NCBI GenBank assembly: GCA_040397785.1
Contig: JBBAVI010000024.1
Coordinates: forward strand, 1 to 62,709
Direction: 5' to 3'
DNA length: 62,709 nt
DNA from: M3007 sp040397785
GTDB lineage: Bacteria > Bacteroidota > Bacteroidia > Chitinophagales > Saprospiraceae
Shown: in pieces, positions 48,931 to 57,916 of the stretch
Layout: each line of letters opens with the position of its first letter
Numbering within the stretch: the first letter of the stretch is position 1
Translations under genes and position numbers: made by a program
Notes under the pieces: model-generated
Database searches by the model: none
Told to the model about the DNA's origin: nothing
The model's input: only the letters and a program-made list of their open reading frames with translations

Positions 48931-50367
48931 TTATGCCTTAGGCTCTTCGGGGTTTTCTGTTTCCGGGACCGTTTCATCGGCAGGTATTGCCGGGTTAGTT
49001 TCCGACGCAGTTTCCGCTAGTGCTTCAACAATATTTTCAGCCGCAAGCGTTTCTTCAGCCGCCCGAATCTCGGCATGTATATCAAGTATTGACGCGATTT
49101 CAACGGGCTCCGGACCCGACTCCGATTTGGGCCCGCGTATCCCAAGCATTCGGAAAATAAACCCGTACAGACCCGCCACCCAGGTTTTATCGACCAAAAA
49201 CGTGAGCAAGGTTGTCATAATGGTGGTACATAAAATAATGGAAAATACGATGGCTTGAATCATTTCCCCCCCTTCTACGCCTTGTTGTACCGGTAACGAT
49301 GCCAAAACTGCTGCCCCAAGTCCTTTAGGAATCATCACGGCCATAAAAGCAGCGTCTTTCAGCGGTGTTTCGCGCGGAACCGACAAACGTACAATCGGAA
49401 TGCGCACCAAATACAAGGCTGCGGTAATCGTTGCGCCTAGCATCAGCGGCCACCAGTCTTCCAAATGCACGGAAATGCCAATATAAACAAAGAAAAAAGT
49501 GCGCAATAAGAATACCGCTTCCGAAAAAAACGCGCGCTCAACTTCCGTCAGTGAAATCGGCTTTCGGGAAATGACATTTTTCATAATGGGCGGTCCCAGG
49601 ACATCAATATTGCCGAGGGTAATGCCAAAACTCAAAGCGGCAATTGGGCCAGAGTAATTGAGCAATTCGACAATACCATATATGATAAACACAAAAGCAG
49701 GCGTGGTAAACACCGTGTTTTGCAGGGTGCGCATGCGATTGAGCAACACACTCCATAAAAATGCACCCACAATGCCCAACATGGCCGCCAAGATAAAGGC
49801 AGCAATCATTTGTCCGGTGACATAAGCCACATCGAAGCGCCCAATTTTATAGGCAGAAAGCAAGGTAAGCGGCACTGCGAGCGTGTACACATCGGAAAAA
49901 GCGGACTCCAGGACCAGGATCGTGCTCGTCCGTTTGGCCATTGGAAACGCTTTGGCTAACGTTGTAATCACGGCAGATGAAGTTCCGCCCACAATACTGC
50001 CCAGCATCAGCGACCGCAAAAGGCCCAGGTCCGTTGCAAAATACACGATGCTCCCTGCAACCAAACAAGTCGCCACAAAGTTATAAGTGGTAATTTTGGC
50101 AGTGCCACCGAGCGCGTTAATGAGCGGCTCCAAACGCTGGTCAATGCCACTTTCAAAAAGAATAAAAACAAGGGTAATGGTCGTGAAAACCGGCCCAACA
50201 GCCCCAAAAGTAGCCGTATGTACGGTGCCCGTGACAGGCCCCAGCAACAACCCAATCAAAAATAACCAAAGCACATCGGGTATTTTGGTACGGGTAAAGA
50301 GCGTCGCAAAATAATGCGACATAAAAATAGTAAGACCAACAAAGACAATCGTGAGTGCAGTAGGCAT
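48931..50367 (-). CDS. Monovalent cation/proton antiporter (CPA family)
   Basis: A 478-residue inner-membrane exchanger of the Na_H_Exchanger fold, starting at ATG 50367 (the in-frame TTG at 50415 is rejected). Twelve or so membrane helices; characteristic blocks are IPDVLWLFLIGLLLGPVTGT, TLVFILFESGIDQRLEPLI, GGTSSAVITTLAKAFP, LVLESAFSDVYTLAVPL (ESxxxD) and AVMIPKGLGAAVLASLP. The C-terminal 65 residues are an acidic, Glu/Pro-rich cytosolic tail without a TrkA domain. It exchanges Na+ or K+ for protons. Confidence 0.88.
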   Translation of the reverse strand: MPTALTIVFVGLTIFMSHYFATLFTRTKIPDVLWLFLIGLLLGPVTGTVHTATFGAVGPVFTTITLVFILFESGIDQRLEPLINALGGTAKITTYNFVATCLVAGSIVYFATDLGLLRSLMLGSIVGGTSSAVITTLAKAFPMAKRTSTILVLESAFSDVYTLAVPLTLLSAYKIGRFDVAYVTGQMIAAFILAAMLGIVGAFLWSVLLNRMRTLQNTVFTTPAFVFIIYGIVELLNYSGPIAALSFGITLGNIDVLGPPIMKNVISRKPISLTEVERAFFSEAVFLLRTFFFVYIGISVHLEDWWPLMLGATITAALYLVRIPIVRLSVPRETPLKDAAFMAVMIPKGLGAAVLASLPVQQGVEGGEMIQAIVFSIILCTTIMTTLLTFLVDKTWVAGLYGFIFRMLGIRGPKSESGPEPVEIASILDIHAEIRAAEETLAAENIVEALAETASETNPAIPADETVPETENPEEPKA

Positions 50368-50472
50368 GTTCTGAGTATAGTTGCGCTGGGCAGAAGAAGG
50401 ATGGGCTTGCAACACACAAATAACGACAAAAATTTCAATTTCATCATGGCCACCTCCAGCAAACTTAAAGAC

Positions 50473-50895
50473 ATGGAATTAAATCAAAATATGAATACCC
50501 GAAATCAAAATATTCTGCTATTCGATGGCGTTTGCAACCTATGTAATGCCTCGGTTCAGTGGATTTTACTGCGCGATAAAAAACGGGTGTTTAGATTTGC
50601 TGCTTTACAATCAGAAACCGGCGAAAAATTGCTTCAACAGTTTGGTCGTACCCCCGGATCGCTGGATACGGCAACACTGGTTTCCGGTAATCGCATTTTT
50701 CTGCGTTCCGATGCGGCCCTCGAAATTTGTCGGCAACTCGGTGGAATTTATTCCTTGGCAGTGGTGTTTAAAATTATTCCGCGTTTTATCCGAAATACCG
50801 TGTATAACTGGATTGCCCGTAATCGGTACCGTTGGTTTGGAAAACAGGAACAATGCATGCTGCCACGGCCGGAGTGGAAAGATCGCTTTGTTTAA
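50473..50895 (+). CDS. DCC-family thiol-disulfide protein (DUF393)
   Basis: A small thioredoxin-fold protein of about 140 residues. The family motif is LLFDGVCNLCNASVQW (DGxCxLC, Cys21 and Cys24 with the start used here), followed by KKRVFRFAALQSETG and a C-terminal FGKQEQCMLPRPEWKDRF. DCC proteins are thought to be oxidoreductases, sometimes linked to membrane or lipid metabolism. The start is uncertain: ATGs at 50446, 50473 and 50491 are all in frame. It is divergent from the antiporter gene and 40 bp before the peptide-binding protein gene. Confidence 0.85.
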   Translation: MELNQNMNTRNQNILLFDGVCNLCNASVQWILLRDKKRVFRFAALQSETGEKLLQQFGRTPGSLDTATLVSGNRIFLRSDAALEICRQLGGIYSLAVVFKIIPRFIRNTVYNWIARNRYRWFGKQEQCMLPRPEWKDRFV

Positions 50896-50934
50896 TCCAG
50901 AAACCTTACTTATTTTTACCGAAACTTATAAACC

Positions 50935-52710
50935 ATGATGAACAATAGCCGTTCGCCGCGTCGCTGGATTATTCTGGCGGCGATATTCTTTCTTGCGCTG
51001 CTCCTTTATTATTCGCTGAGGCCCAAAACAGATCAAGGGCCTGCGGTGCTGAATATTCAAATGAATGCACTACCCAAAACCCTCAATCCATTTTTGAGTT
51101 CGCTGGGTGCAACTTCCCATTTGTGTTCCCGCATGATGCTCCCGCTCGGAATATTTGATGCCGAAAAAAGCACGCTGGAGCCCTTGATGGTCAAGGCAAT
51201 TCCGCAGCCGCGTACGGTAACCGATGGGCCACAAAAAGGCCTGATTGCCTATGATTTTGAAATGTTGGAGGCTGCTAAATGGGACAATGGAACGCCGATT
51301 ACGGGTTATGATTTTGAATTTACCTTCAAATTGGTATTCAATCGGGGGGTACAAGAAATGGATAAATGGCGGGGATATTACAATTATATTAAAGGGGTAC
51401 AAGTGGATGCTGCCAATCCAAAGAAATTCACGGTGTTTCTTTCGGAGCCCTATATCTTGGGCGTTAGTTCTTTGTGCCAAATACCCCTCATGCCCGCATA
51501 TGTGTACGATGCCGCAGGAAATTTGAAAGACATTTCACTTTCCAGCTTATTAGTTGAAAAACCCGATTCGCAATTACTTTCGGATCCGCGGTTAATTGCT
51601 GCCGCAACCGAATTTAAACAGCCAAAATATGGCAATGATCTTAATTTTATTAGTGGGTGCGGTGCTTATAAAATAACCCAGTTTACCGAGCAATTGGTAA
51701 CCCTGGTCAAAAAAGACAATTGGTGGGGAGATGGTCTCGCAAGCAAGTATCCGTATTTGGCTGCTTACCCCAAGCAAATTAACTACAAACTTATTCGGGA
51801 AGAGCCTGCCATTGAAACCTTGCTCAAAACCAAAGAACTAGACCTGGTGTATGGCATAAATCCATCAAAGTTTAAACTTTGGGAACAAGACACCGCCATC
51901 AATAAATACTATAACTTTGAACAGCGCTGGGCACCTCAATACAACCGCTTACTATTAAACCTGACCAACCCCAAACTTTCTGATAAACGGGTGCGTCAGG
52001 CCATTGCTTGCGCCATTGATTACGACAACCTGATTGGCAATGTTTTCAAAGGTTTTGCAAACCGAATTGTAGCGCCGGTGCACAGCAGCAAATCCTATTA
52101 TGCAAAATCAGTAAGTTTGTATCCATTTGATCTGCAACGCGCCAAAACCCTGCTCGCAGATGCTGGTTGGAAAGATACCAACGGCAATGGTATTGTAGAT
52201 AAAAATTTGGGCGACGGTAAACAAACAGAGTTGGTAATCAATGTTTTAGCATCAACTTCGGTTTCGGTGGTAAAGGACCTGATAGAGGCCATTCGCGAAA
52301 CAACCCGCCAGGCGGGTATTGATTTTGTTATAGAGTCTATGGACATAAGCCCTGCAACACTGCGCGCCATAACGGGCGATTACGAGGCATCTGTTAGTGC
52401 TGCCGGACTCAATACGGGCCTTGATGATTTCTATCAACAGTTCCATTCCAGCCAATTTGCACCCAATGGCGACAACCGCAGCCGCTTTTCGAATGCCCAA
52501 CTGGATAGCCTGATTATGGCCATTCGCGTTTGCCAGGACGAAACAGCGCGCAGTAAAATGTACGTGGCGGCGCAAGAAATCATTCATGAAGAAGTACCTG
52601 AAGTGTTTCTTTTTTCTACCATGCAGCGCTTTATTGTGGCCAAAAAATTAAAATATGTGCTCACCCCTGAACGTCCAGGGTATTACGAATTCCTTTTCCA
52701 ACTCAAATAA
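50935..52710 (+). CDS. Membrane-anchored peptide/nickel-type ABC substrate-binding protein
   Basis: A 591-residue periplasmic receptor of the SBP_bac_5 (DppA/OppA) family. An N-terminal membrane anchor (RRWIILAAIFFLALLLYYSL) replaces a cleaved signal. Family blocks: NIQMNALPKTLNPFLSSLGA, YDFEMLEAAKWDNGTPITGY, DFEFTFKLVFN, ISGCGAYKITQFTEQLVTLV, DKRVRQAIACAIDYDNLIGN, DLQRAKTLLADAGWKDTNGN. No permease or ATPase genes are adjacent, so it either serves a transporter elsewhere or works alone. Confidence 0.88.
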   Translation: MMNNSRSPRRWIILAAIFFLALLLYYSLRPKTDQGPAVLNIQMNALPKTLNPFLSSLGATSHLCSRMMLPLGIFDAEKSTLEPLMVKAIPQPRTVTDGPQKGLIAYDFEMLEAAKWDNGTPITGYDFEFTFKLVFNRGVQEMDKWRGYYNYIKGVQVDAANPKKFTVFLSEPYILGVSSLCQIPLMPAYVYDAAGNLKDISLSSLLVEKPDSQLLSDPRLIAAATEFKQPKYGNDLNFISGCGAYKITQFTEQLVTLVKKDNWWGDGLASKYPYLAAYPKQINYKLIREEPAIETLLKTKELDLVYGINPSKFKLWEQDTAINKYYNFEQRWAPQYNRLLLNLTNPKLSDKRVRQAIACAIDYDNLIGNVFKGFANRIVAPVHSSKSYYAKSVSLYPFDLQRAKTLLADAGWKDTNGNGIVDKNLGDGKQTELVINVLASTSVSVVKDLIEAIRETTRQAGIDFVIESMDISPATLRAITGDYEASVSAAGLNTGLDDFYQQFHSSQFAPNGDNRSRFSNAQLDSLIMAIRVCQDETARSKMYVAAQEIIHEEVPEVFLFSTMQRFIVAKKLKYVLTPERPGYYEFLFQLK

Positions 52711-52780
52711 ACTACCCAGGCTTACGATATAAGTCCAACTCGACACTCATCACTTTTCACTCACCACTCATCACTAAAAA

Positions 52781-53179
52781 ATGGCTTTCGAAGTAGAAGG
52801 TAAACTCCACCGCATTTTCCCCGCCGAATCAAAATCGGCCAGTTTTCAGGCACGCGAGTTTGTATTAGAAGTACCCGATGGAAACTATCCACAATTGATT
52901 AAATTTCAGGCCGTACAAGATCGTTGTGCGATGCTCGACGAATACAGCGAAGGCGATAAAGTAAAGGTATCGTTCGATTTGCGCGGCAGAGAATGGAATG
53001 GTAAATACTTGACCAACCTGAATGCATGGCGTATGGAAAAAGGCAGCGATTCGGGCGGTGGCAACAGTACCCCTGCAAAGCCTACGCAAGACGACCGTTT
53101 CCCTACCGACCCATTCCCAAATTATTCAGACACGCCCCCGGCCAATACTGGTGGCAATATGGACGATTTGCCGTTTTAA
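52781..53179 (+). CDS. DUF3127 protein with SSB-like C-terminal tip
   Basis: A 132-residue protein. Residues 1-86 match DUF3127, an OB-fold-like domain (MAFEVEGKLHRIFPAESKSA, REFVLEVPDGNYPQLIKFQA, EGDKVKVSFDLRGREWNGKY). A disordered Gly/Ser/Pro linker (about 90-125) then leads to the end GGNMDDLPF. That layout - OB fold, disordered linker, acidic tip ending in Pro-Phe - is the layout of single-stranded DNA-binding protein SSB, whose tip recruits repair proteins. A T/C-rich leader with TCACTCACCACTCATCACT precedes the ATG. DNA binding is inferred. Confidence 0.88.
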   Translation: MAFEVEGKLHRIFPAESKSASFQAREFVLEVPDGNYPQLIKFQAVQDRCAMLDEYSEGDKVKVSFDLRGREWNGKYLTNLNAWRMEKGSDSGGGNSTPAKPTQDDRFPTDPFPNYSDTPPANTGGNMDDLPF

Positions 53180-53215
53180 CGCATTTTCAAGATCAAACGT
53201 CTACAACGCGCAACC

Positions 53216-53824
53216 ATGCTTTCTGTGCACCGCTTTTTGATCTTTTTGGTGATATGCTGCTCAACCCAGGCCTCGGCCCAAAAGTTGAGCAGCATCAGTA
53301 CGCGCTGGAACGACGCTTTTGTGGAGTGGGACTTGTACACGATTCCACCACCCGATCCCAATGTCCCGGAGGATGACCCCGAATCCGAACCACCCGAAGA
53401 AGCAATAACAGGCGAACTTAAACAACGCTGGCTCAATGTGCGCGACGACTGGTCGGAATGGGATTACCAACTCGGCGAAGAGCAAGGCGTCATTAAAGTT
53501 AAATGGAAAGACAACCCCGGTGAATGGGAATTGCGTTCCTATCAAGGTGATATTATTACCATGCGCACCACCTTTCCCCGCAACTTTACCGAGTGGCGCA
53601 TTACCGACAACAATGTTTCCCTGCAACTTAAAAGTAAATACACCACACAACTGGACGAATGGCTGGTAAATGACGCCACCGATGGCAAATTTTACCTGTA
53701 CACCCTCCGCCCGGGTGATCCGCGCGATTGGGCAATTGACGATCAATTGGGGCCGCGCATCTCGCAATCCATGAAACTCGCCCTGGTGTTCCTGGTCATC
53801 ATCAACAGCGTTCCCCGCATTTAA
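53216..53824 (+). CDS. Exported protein with W-rich short repeats
   Basis: A 202-residue protein with signal peptide (MLSVHRFLIFLVICCSTQASA). The mature part repeats a unit of about 25-30 residues ending in [D/E]-[E]-W-x-[hydrophobic]: RWNDAFVEWDLY, RDDWSEWDYQL, KWKDNPGEWELRSY, FPRNFTEWRITD, YTTQLDEWLVN, RPGDPRDWAIDD. This looks like a small all-beta repeat protein. A Pro/Glu-rich insert (IPPPDPNVPEDDPESEPPEE) interrupts it. I do not recognise the family. Its stop is 2 bp from the stop of convergent doxX. Confidence 0.7.
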   Translation: MLSVHRFLIFLVICCSTQASAQKLSSISTRWNDAFVEWDLYTIPPPDPNVPEDDPESEPPEEAITGELKQRWLNVRDDWSEWDYQLGEEQGVIKVKWKDNPGEWELRSYQGDIITMRTTFPRNFTEWRITDNNVSLQLKSKYTTQLDEWLVNDATDGKFYLYTLRPGDPRDWAIDDQLGPRISQSMKLALVFLVIINSVPRI

Positions 53825-53826
53825 TT

Positions 53827-54213
53827 TTAGGCAAAAAGGCCACCTACAATCGGCAAACTTTTGCGCCGTGGCCAAATCAACAATATGCTACCTACAAATA
53901 CCACCAAGGCAAGGTAAAACAACAGACCACCGTCGCCCTTGATTTCAATGCCTAAAATGGCCAAATGGCTCAAAATCGCGCCGCTCATTACCCCCAGCGC
54001 TAAAACCGCACCAATCCCGGTAGTTGCCGGATACAGAATAAGCACCGCTGCAATTAATTCAATTACGCCCGATCCAATGCGCCCAACTGGCTCTGCCCCA
54101 AGAGTAGAAAAAATATAGCGGCTTTCCTCTGCGCCCGTAAACTTGAAATAAAGGGTTTGTAACAAAATGCCTGCAACGACGACACGCAGCAAAAGATCGA
54201 AACTGAATTTCAT
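53827..54213 (-). CDS. DoxX-family membrane protein
   Basis: A 128-residue four-helix inner-membrane protein of the DoxX/DoxD group: LLLRVVVAGILLQTLYFKFT, SGVIELIAAVLILYPATTGI, IGAVLALGVMSGAILSHL and LLFYLALVVFVGSILLIW. Family members are linked to quinone-dependent or thiol redox steps, but function varies. The neighbours on the other strand are thioredoxin-like, which hints at a redox context only. Confidence 0.85.
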   Translation of the reverse strand: MKFSFDLLLRVVVAGILLQTLYFKFTGAEESRYIFSTLGAEPVGRIGSGVIELIAAVLILYPATTGIGAVLALGVMSGAILSHLAILGIEIKGDGGLLFYLALVVFVGSILLIWPRRKSLPIVGGLFA

Positions 54214-54387
54214 AAAAGTTGTTTGTTTTGTGAATAGGTTGGTTGATTTCCGAACAAATGTCGCCCTTTTCTTATGAGTCGATTGTCCGTGCGACTACAT
54301 TTCAGTATGCCGCTTGTTGCTTTTTGCAAAAAAATATCGGCTTGCGGACAGATCAAACGGTATCTTGCAGCTTCAAATGCGCGTATC

Positions 54388-54702
54388 ATGGTTGCGTTTC
54401 TAGATAAAATTAACAATTCGGACAAATTGGTTTTGGTCGATTTCTGGGCCAACTGGTGCGGTCCCTGTAAGGCGATGTTTCCCGTACTTGATGCGCTACA
54501 GCAGGAAATGCACCCACAACTGGATATTATAAAGGTGGATGTCGATGAATACCTCGACCTTGCCGTTTCTATGAAAATCATGGGGGTTCCCACGTTTATT
54601 TTATTTAAAAACGGCGTGGAGTGCTGGCGCGAACCCGGCACTTTTACAAAAGAAGCGCTGAAAAAAATGATTGAACCATTCGAAACATCATGCGCACTAT
54701 AA
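54388..54702 (+). CDS. trxA: Thioredoxin
   Basis: A 104-residue cytosolic disulfide reductase, from ATG 54388 (a longer in-frame start at 54274 adds 38 residues with no family match). LVDFWANWCGPCKAMFPVLD contains the active site Cys24-Gly-Pro-Cys27; the cis-proline loop is IMGVPTFILFKNG. The usual glycine near the C-terminus is present in REPGTF. It overlaps the next gene by 13 bp. Confidence 0.92.
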   Translation: MVAFLDKINNSDKLVLVDFWANWCGPCKAMFPVLDALQQEMHPQLDIIKVDVDEYLDLAVSMKIMGVPTFILFKNGVECWREPGTFTKEALKKMIEPFETSCAL

Positions 54703-55460
54703 GCATTTTTATTCTGGTACTTTTTTTGGGCGGACTGGGCTGCGCCAACGATGCTGCAACCGAAAAACGGGCCGAAACAGCAACACCTGTCCCTGTAGCG
54801 CAGGTTTCGAAGGTAGAAACGGAATACCTGCTGGGCAAATTTGACCCAACCGAACATCCGTCCTTTGTAGCCGTGGGGAAGCCTTACACCGACAAGCCGG
54901 GCATGTACTTGCACAAAGAAACTTTTGAGGCGTTTAAAAAAATGTTTGCGGCAGCACAAAAGGACAAGGTAAACCTTAAAATTATCTCCTCAACCCGCAC
55001 ATTTCAACAACAAAAACAAATTTGGGAAGGGAAATGGACGCGTTTTGCTAAAGATGCGCCAGGTGCTGAGCAACGCGCGCGCAAAATCCTGGAATACTCG
55101 GCCATGCCCGGTACTTCACGCCACCATTGGGGGACCGATATTGATCTCAATGACCTGAATAATCCGGCTTTTAAAAAAGGGGGCAAATATGCCAGTACCT
55201 ACGATTGGCTGCAGCAACATGCAAGCGCATTCGGTTTTTGCCAACCCTACACCGCCAAAGGCCCCGAACGGCTCCACGGATACGAAGAAGAACGCTGGCA
55301 CTGGAGCTATACACCCCTTGCGGGCGAATTGCTCGGCCAATATTTGCAAACTATTAAAAATGAAATGATTACAGGCTTTCAAGGTGCTGAAACGGCTACC
55401 AAAATTGATGCCGTTACACATTTCGTTGCCGGAATTAATCAAAATTGTAAGCAAAACTAA
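54690..55460 (+). CDS. M15-family D,D-carboxypeptidase-like lipoprotein (VanY-like)
   Basis: A 256-residue periplasmic lipoprotein (lipobox LGGLGC, Cys18) that likely trims peptidoglycan stem peptides. The zinc site of the VanY/M15B group is seen: SRHHWGTDIDLND (about 143-155) for the SxHxxGxAxD motif, and ERWHWSY (about 202-208) for the second His. TRTFQQQKQIWEGKW provides the substrate-side Arg/Gln block. It starts within the thioredoxin gene in another frame, so the two are coupled. Confidence 0.88.
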   Translation: MRTISIFILVLFLGGLGCANDAATEKRAETATPVPVAQVSKVETEYLLGKFDPTEHPSFVAVGKPYTDKPGMYLHKETFEAFKKMFAAAQKDKVNLKIISSTRTFQQQKQIWEGKWTRFAKDAPGAEQRARKILEYSAMPGTSRHHWGTDIDLNDLNNPAFKKGGKYASTYDWLQQHASAFGFCQPYTAKGPERLHGYEEERWHWSYTPLAGELLGQYLQTIKNEMITGFQGAETATKIDAVTHFVAGINQNCKQN

Positions 55461-55472
55461 AAAACGGTCACG

Positions 55473-56036
55473 ATGGCTTATACTGAATCCGTAATGCTGC
55501 CACTCGGTACCATTGCGCCACCCTTTGAACTTTTGGACACCGTTAGTGGTCAAAAACGTACCCTCCAGGATCTGATCGGTACCCGCGGTACGCTGGTAAT
55601 GTTTATCTGCAATCATTGCCCATATGTACTGTACGTCAACGACGAAATTGTACGCATCGCCAAGGCCTATCAGGCACAAGGCATCGGCTTTATCGCCATC
55701 AGCAGCAATGATGTGGAGGCGCACCCGGAAGACGCACCCGATAAAATGACCGAACAAGCGCATGCGGTTGGCTATACCTTTCCGTACCTTTACGACGAAA
55801 ATCAGGAAGTCGCCCGCGCATACGATGCCGCCTGTACCCCCGATTTTTATTTGTTTGATGCAGATTTAAAATTGGTGTACCGCGGCCAACTCGATGATAG
55901 CCGGCCAAAACGCAACCCGGTACCCATCACCGGCGCCGATTTGCGCGCAGCACTGGAGGCATTACTGCTCGGACAACCTATTGCAACCCAGCAACGTCCA
56001 TCGGGCGGATGTAACATTAAATGGAAAACAACTTAA
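55473..56036 (+). CDS. Thioredoxin-family (AhpC/TSA-like) protein
   Basis: A 187-residue thioredoxin-fold protein of the group with CNHCPYV in place of CxxC of thioredoxin (Cys46, Cys49, residues 46-52). Other family blocks: GTIAPPFELLDTVSGQKRTL, GIGFIAISSNDVEAHPEDAP, FPYLYDENQEVARAYDAACT, TPDFYLFDADLKLVYRGQLD. Relatives are annotated as peroxiredoxin-like; direct activity is not established. It sits 12 bp after the carboxypeptidase gene and 25 bp before nadC, in one directional run. Confidence 0.88.
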   Translation: MAYTESVMLPLGTIAPPFELLDTVSGQKRTLQDLIGTRGTLVMFICNHCPYVLYVNDEIVRIAKAYQAQGIGFIAISSNDVEAHPEDAPDKMTEQAHAVGYTFPYLYDENQEVARAYDAACTPDFYLFDADLKLVYRGQLDDSRPKRNPVPITGADLRAALEALLLGQPIATQQRPSGGCNIKWKTT

Positions 56037-56061
56037 AATTTAACATCAATTGAACCAAGAT

Positions 56062-56928
56062 ATGAACTTGCGCCCCGCACAAATTACCGACGAACTAATC
56101 CATGATTTTATTACCGCTGCAATGCTTGAAGATGTTGGCGCAGGAGATCATACCTCTTTAGCGACCATTCCCGCAGATAGCAGGAATAAGGCTGTGCTGA
56201 AAGTGAAAGATTATGGCGTTATTGCCGGCATCGAACTGGCACAATATATTTTTCAGCGCATGGACCCAAGCAGTACTTTAACGATCCATAAAGTGGATGG
56301 CGAGGATGTACTTTATGGCCAACAGGCATTTGAGGTAGAAGGGCACACCCGCGCTATTTTGCAGGCCGAACGTTTGGTACTGAATTCTATGCAGCGCATG
56401 AGTGGTATCGCCACCCTTGCAAGCCGTTTTGCCTTTGAAGTGGGCGATTTGCCTGTAAAAGTGCTCGATACGCGCAAAACCACGCCGTTGATCCGGTTTT
56501 TGGAAAAATGGGCCGTCAAAATAGGCGGTTGCGAAAACTACCGCTGGGGTTTGTACGACTGGATTATGATTAAAGACAACCATGTAGACGCTGCAGGCGG
56601 GGTACAACAAGCCATCGAGCGCGCGCATGCGTACCAGCAGGAACACAACCTGAGCCTGGGCATTACTGTTGAAGTACGCAACTTGGTAGAAGTACGCCAG
56701 GCCCTGGAAGCAGGCGGCATCACCCGCATCATGCTCGATAATTTCGAAATTCCGATCCTGGCAGAAGCTGTCGCGCATGTCAATGGACGGTTTGAAACCG
56801 AAGCCTCTGGCGGTATCACCTTGCACAATGTGCGCAAATACGCCCATACCGGCGTGAATTTTATCTCGGCAGGTTCCCTCACGCACTCTGCCCTTCCACT
56901 TGATCTTAGTTTGAAAATTGTTCGTTAG
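56062..56928 (+). CDS. nadC: Nicotinate-nucleotide pyrophosphorylase (quinolinate phosphoribosyltransferase)
   Basis: Makes nicotinate mononucleotide from quinolinate and PRPP, the entry into NAD. From ATG 56062, 288 residues, family-typical. Signatures: EDVGAGDHTSLATIPAD, QAERLVLNSMQRMSGIAT, KVLDTRKTTPLIRFLEKWAV, KIGGCENYRWGLYDWIMIKD, VEVRNLVEVRQALEAGGI, IMLDNF and EASGGITLHNVRKYAHTG. Together with the 3-hydroxyanthranilate dioxygenase at the end of the window it suggests that quinolinate comes from tryptophan. The in-frame TTG at 56050 is not needed. Confidence 0.96.
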   Translation: MNLRPAQITDELIHDFITAAMLEDVGAGDHTSLATIPADSRNKAVLKVKDYGVIAGIELAQYIFQRMDPSSTLTIHKVDGEDVLYGQQAFEVEGHTRAILQAERLVLNSMQRMSGIATLASRFAFEVGDLPVKVLDTRKTTPLIRFLEKWAVKIGGCENYRWGLYDWIMIKDNHVDAAGGVQQAIERAHAYQQEHNLSLGITVEVRNLVEVRQALEAGGITRIMLDNFEIPILAEAVAHVNGRFETEASGGITLHNVRKYAHTGVNFISAGSLTHSALPLDLSLKIVR

Positions 56929-56951
56929 TTCACCACCAATTTGCGGTTATC

Positions 56952-57908
56952 ATGCCAGAAAAAGGAATACCTACCGTCGATCTTTCCCAGTTTGTTCAGG
57001 GTAATGCCGAACAGCGCGCCACTTTCGTGCAAGCGCTGGGCCATGCTTTTCACCATGTAGGATTTGTTGCGGTGGTCAACCACGGCATTCCTAAGAGTCT
57101 GGTGGATGCATTTTATGAAAATTCGAACCGCTTTTTTGCTTTGTCCGACGAGGTAAAAAGGAAATATGAGGTGCCAGGCATGGCCGGACAACGCGGCTAT
57201 ACTTCTTTTGGAAAAGAACACGCCAAACAATCAAAAGTAGCCGATTTAAAGGAGTTTTTCCAAATTGGCCAGGAAGTACCTGCCGGACATCCTTTAAAAA
57301 GTGCCTACCCAACGGATAATGTGGTGGTGGCTGAAGTCGCTGATTTTGCTGCTTTAGGACTCGAATTATACCGCCAATTTGAAATTGCAGGCGCGCAGTT
57401 GCTCAAAGCCATTGCTATTTTTCTCAAAATTGGTGAAAACTATTTCGATGATAAAATCGAACATGGTAACTCTATTTTGCGCTCCATTTATTACCCGCCG
57501 ATTACCGAAGAGCCCGCCAGCGCCATCCGCGCCGAGCAACACGAAGACATCAACCTCATCACCTTGCTCGTTGGGGCCAGCGCAGGTGGTCTGCAATTGC
57601 TCAATGCCCAGGATACTTGGGTGGATATTATGCCTGAAGATGACGAAATTGTCATCAATGTGGGCGATATGTTGCAACGTCTTACCAATAATTACCTGAA
57701 AAGTACCACCCACCGCGTGGTCAATCCGCCGCGCACATCCTGGCACTTATCGCGCCTGAGCATTCCATTTTTCCTGCACCCGCGGGTTACCATGGATCTG
57801 ACTTGTTTACCTTCCTGCGTAACGGATGAAAATCCATTGCATTACGCGCCAATTACGGCTGGGACGTATTTGGATGAACGGTTGCGGGAAATTGGGTTAA
57901 AGAAGTAA
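56952..57908 (+). CDS. Isopenicillin N synthase-like 2-oxoglutarate/Fe(II) oxygenase
   Basis: A 318-residue soluble oxygenase. The N-terminal DIOX_N part (IPTVDLSQFVQGN, AFHHVGFVAVVNHGIPKSLV, FFALSDEVKRKYEVPGMAGQ, RGYTSFGKEHAKQS) is followed by the catalytic core with HEDINLITLLVG (His197, Asp199), THRVVNP (His254) and RLSIPFF (Arg267 for the carboxylate of 2-oxoglutarate). The start at ATG 56952 is 23 bp after nadC. The substrate is unknown. Confidence 0.88.
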   Translation: MPEKGIPTVDLSQFVQGNAEQRATFVQALGHAFHHVGFVAVVNHGIPKSLVDAFYENSNRFFALSDEVKRKYEVPGMAGQRGYTSFGKEHAKQSKVADLKEFFQIGQEVPAGHPLKSAYPTDNVVVAEVADFAALGLELYRQFEIAGAQLLKAIAIFLKIGENYFDDKIEHGNSILRSIYYPPITEEPASAIRAEQHEDINLITLLVGASAGGLQLLNAQDTWVDIMPEDDEIVINVGDMLQRLTNNYLKSTTHRVVNPPRTSWHLSRLSIPFFLHPRVTMDLTCLPSCVTDENPLHYAPITAGTYLDERLREIGLKK

Positions 57909-57916
57909 GGGCGCAA

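Noticed and set aside
54274..54387. 38-residue N-terminal extension of thioredoxin
   Set aside because: It is not a signal peptide or family sequence; the 104-residue version matches standard thioredoxin.
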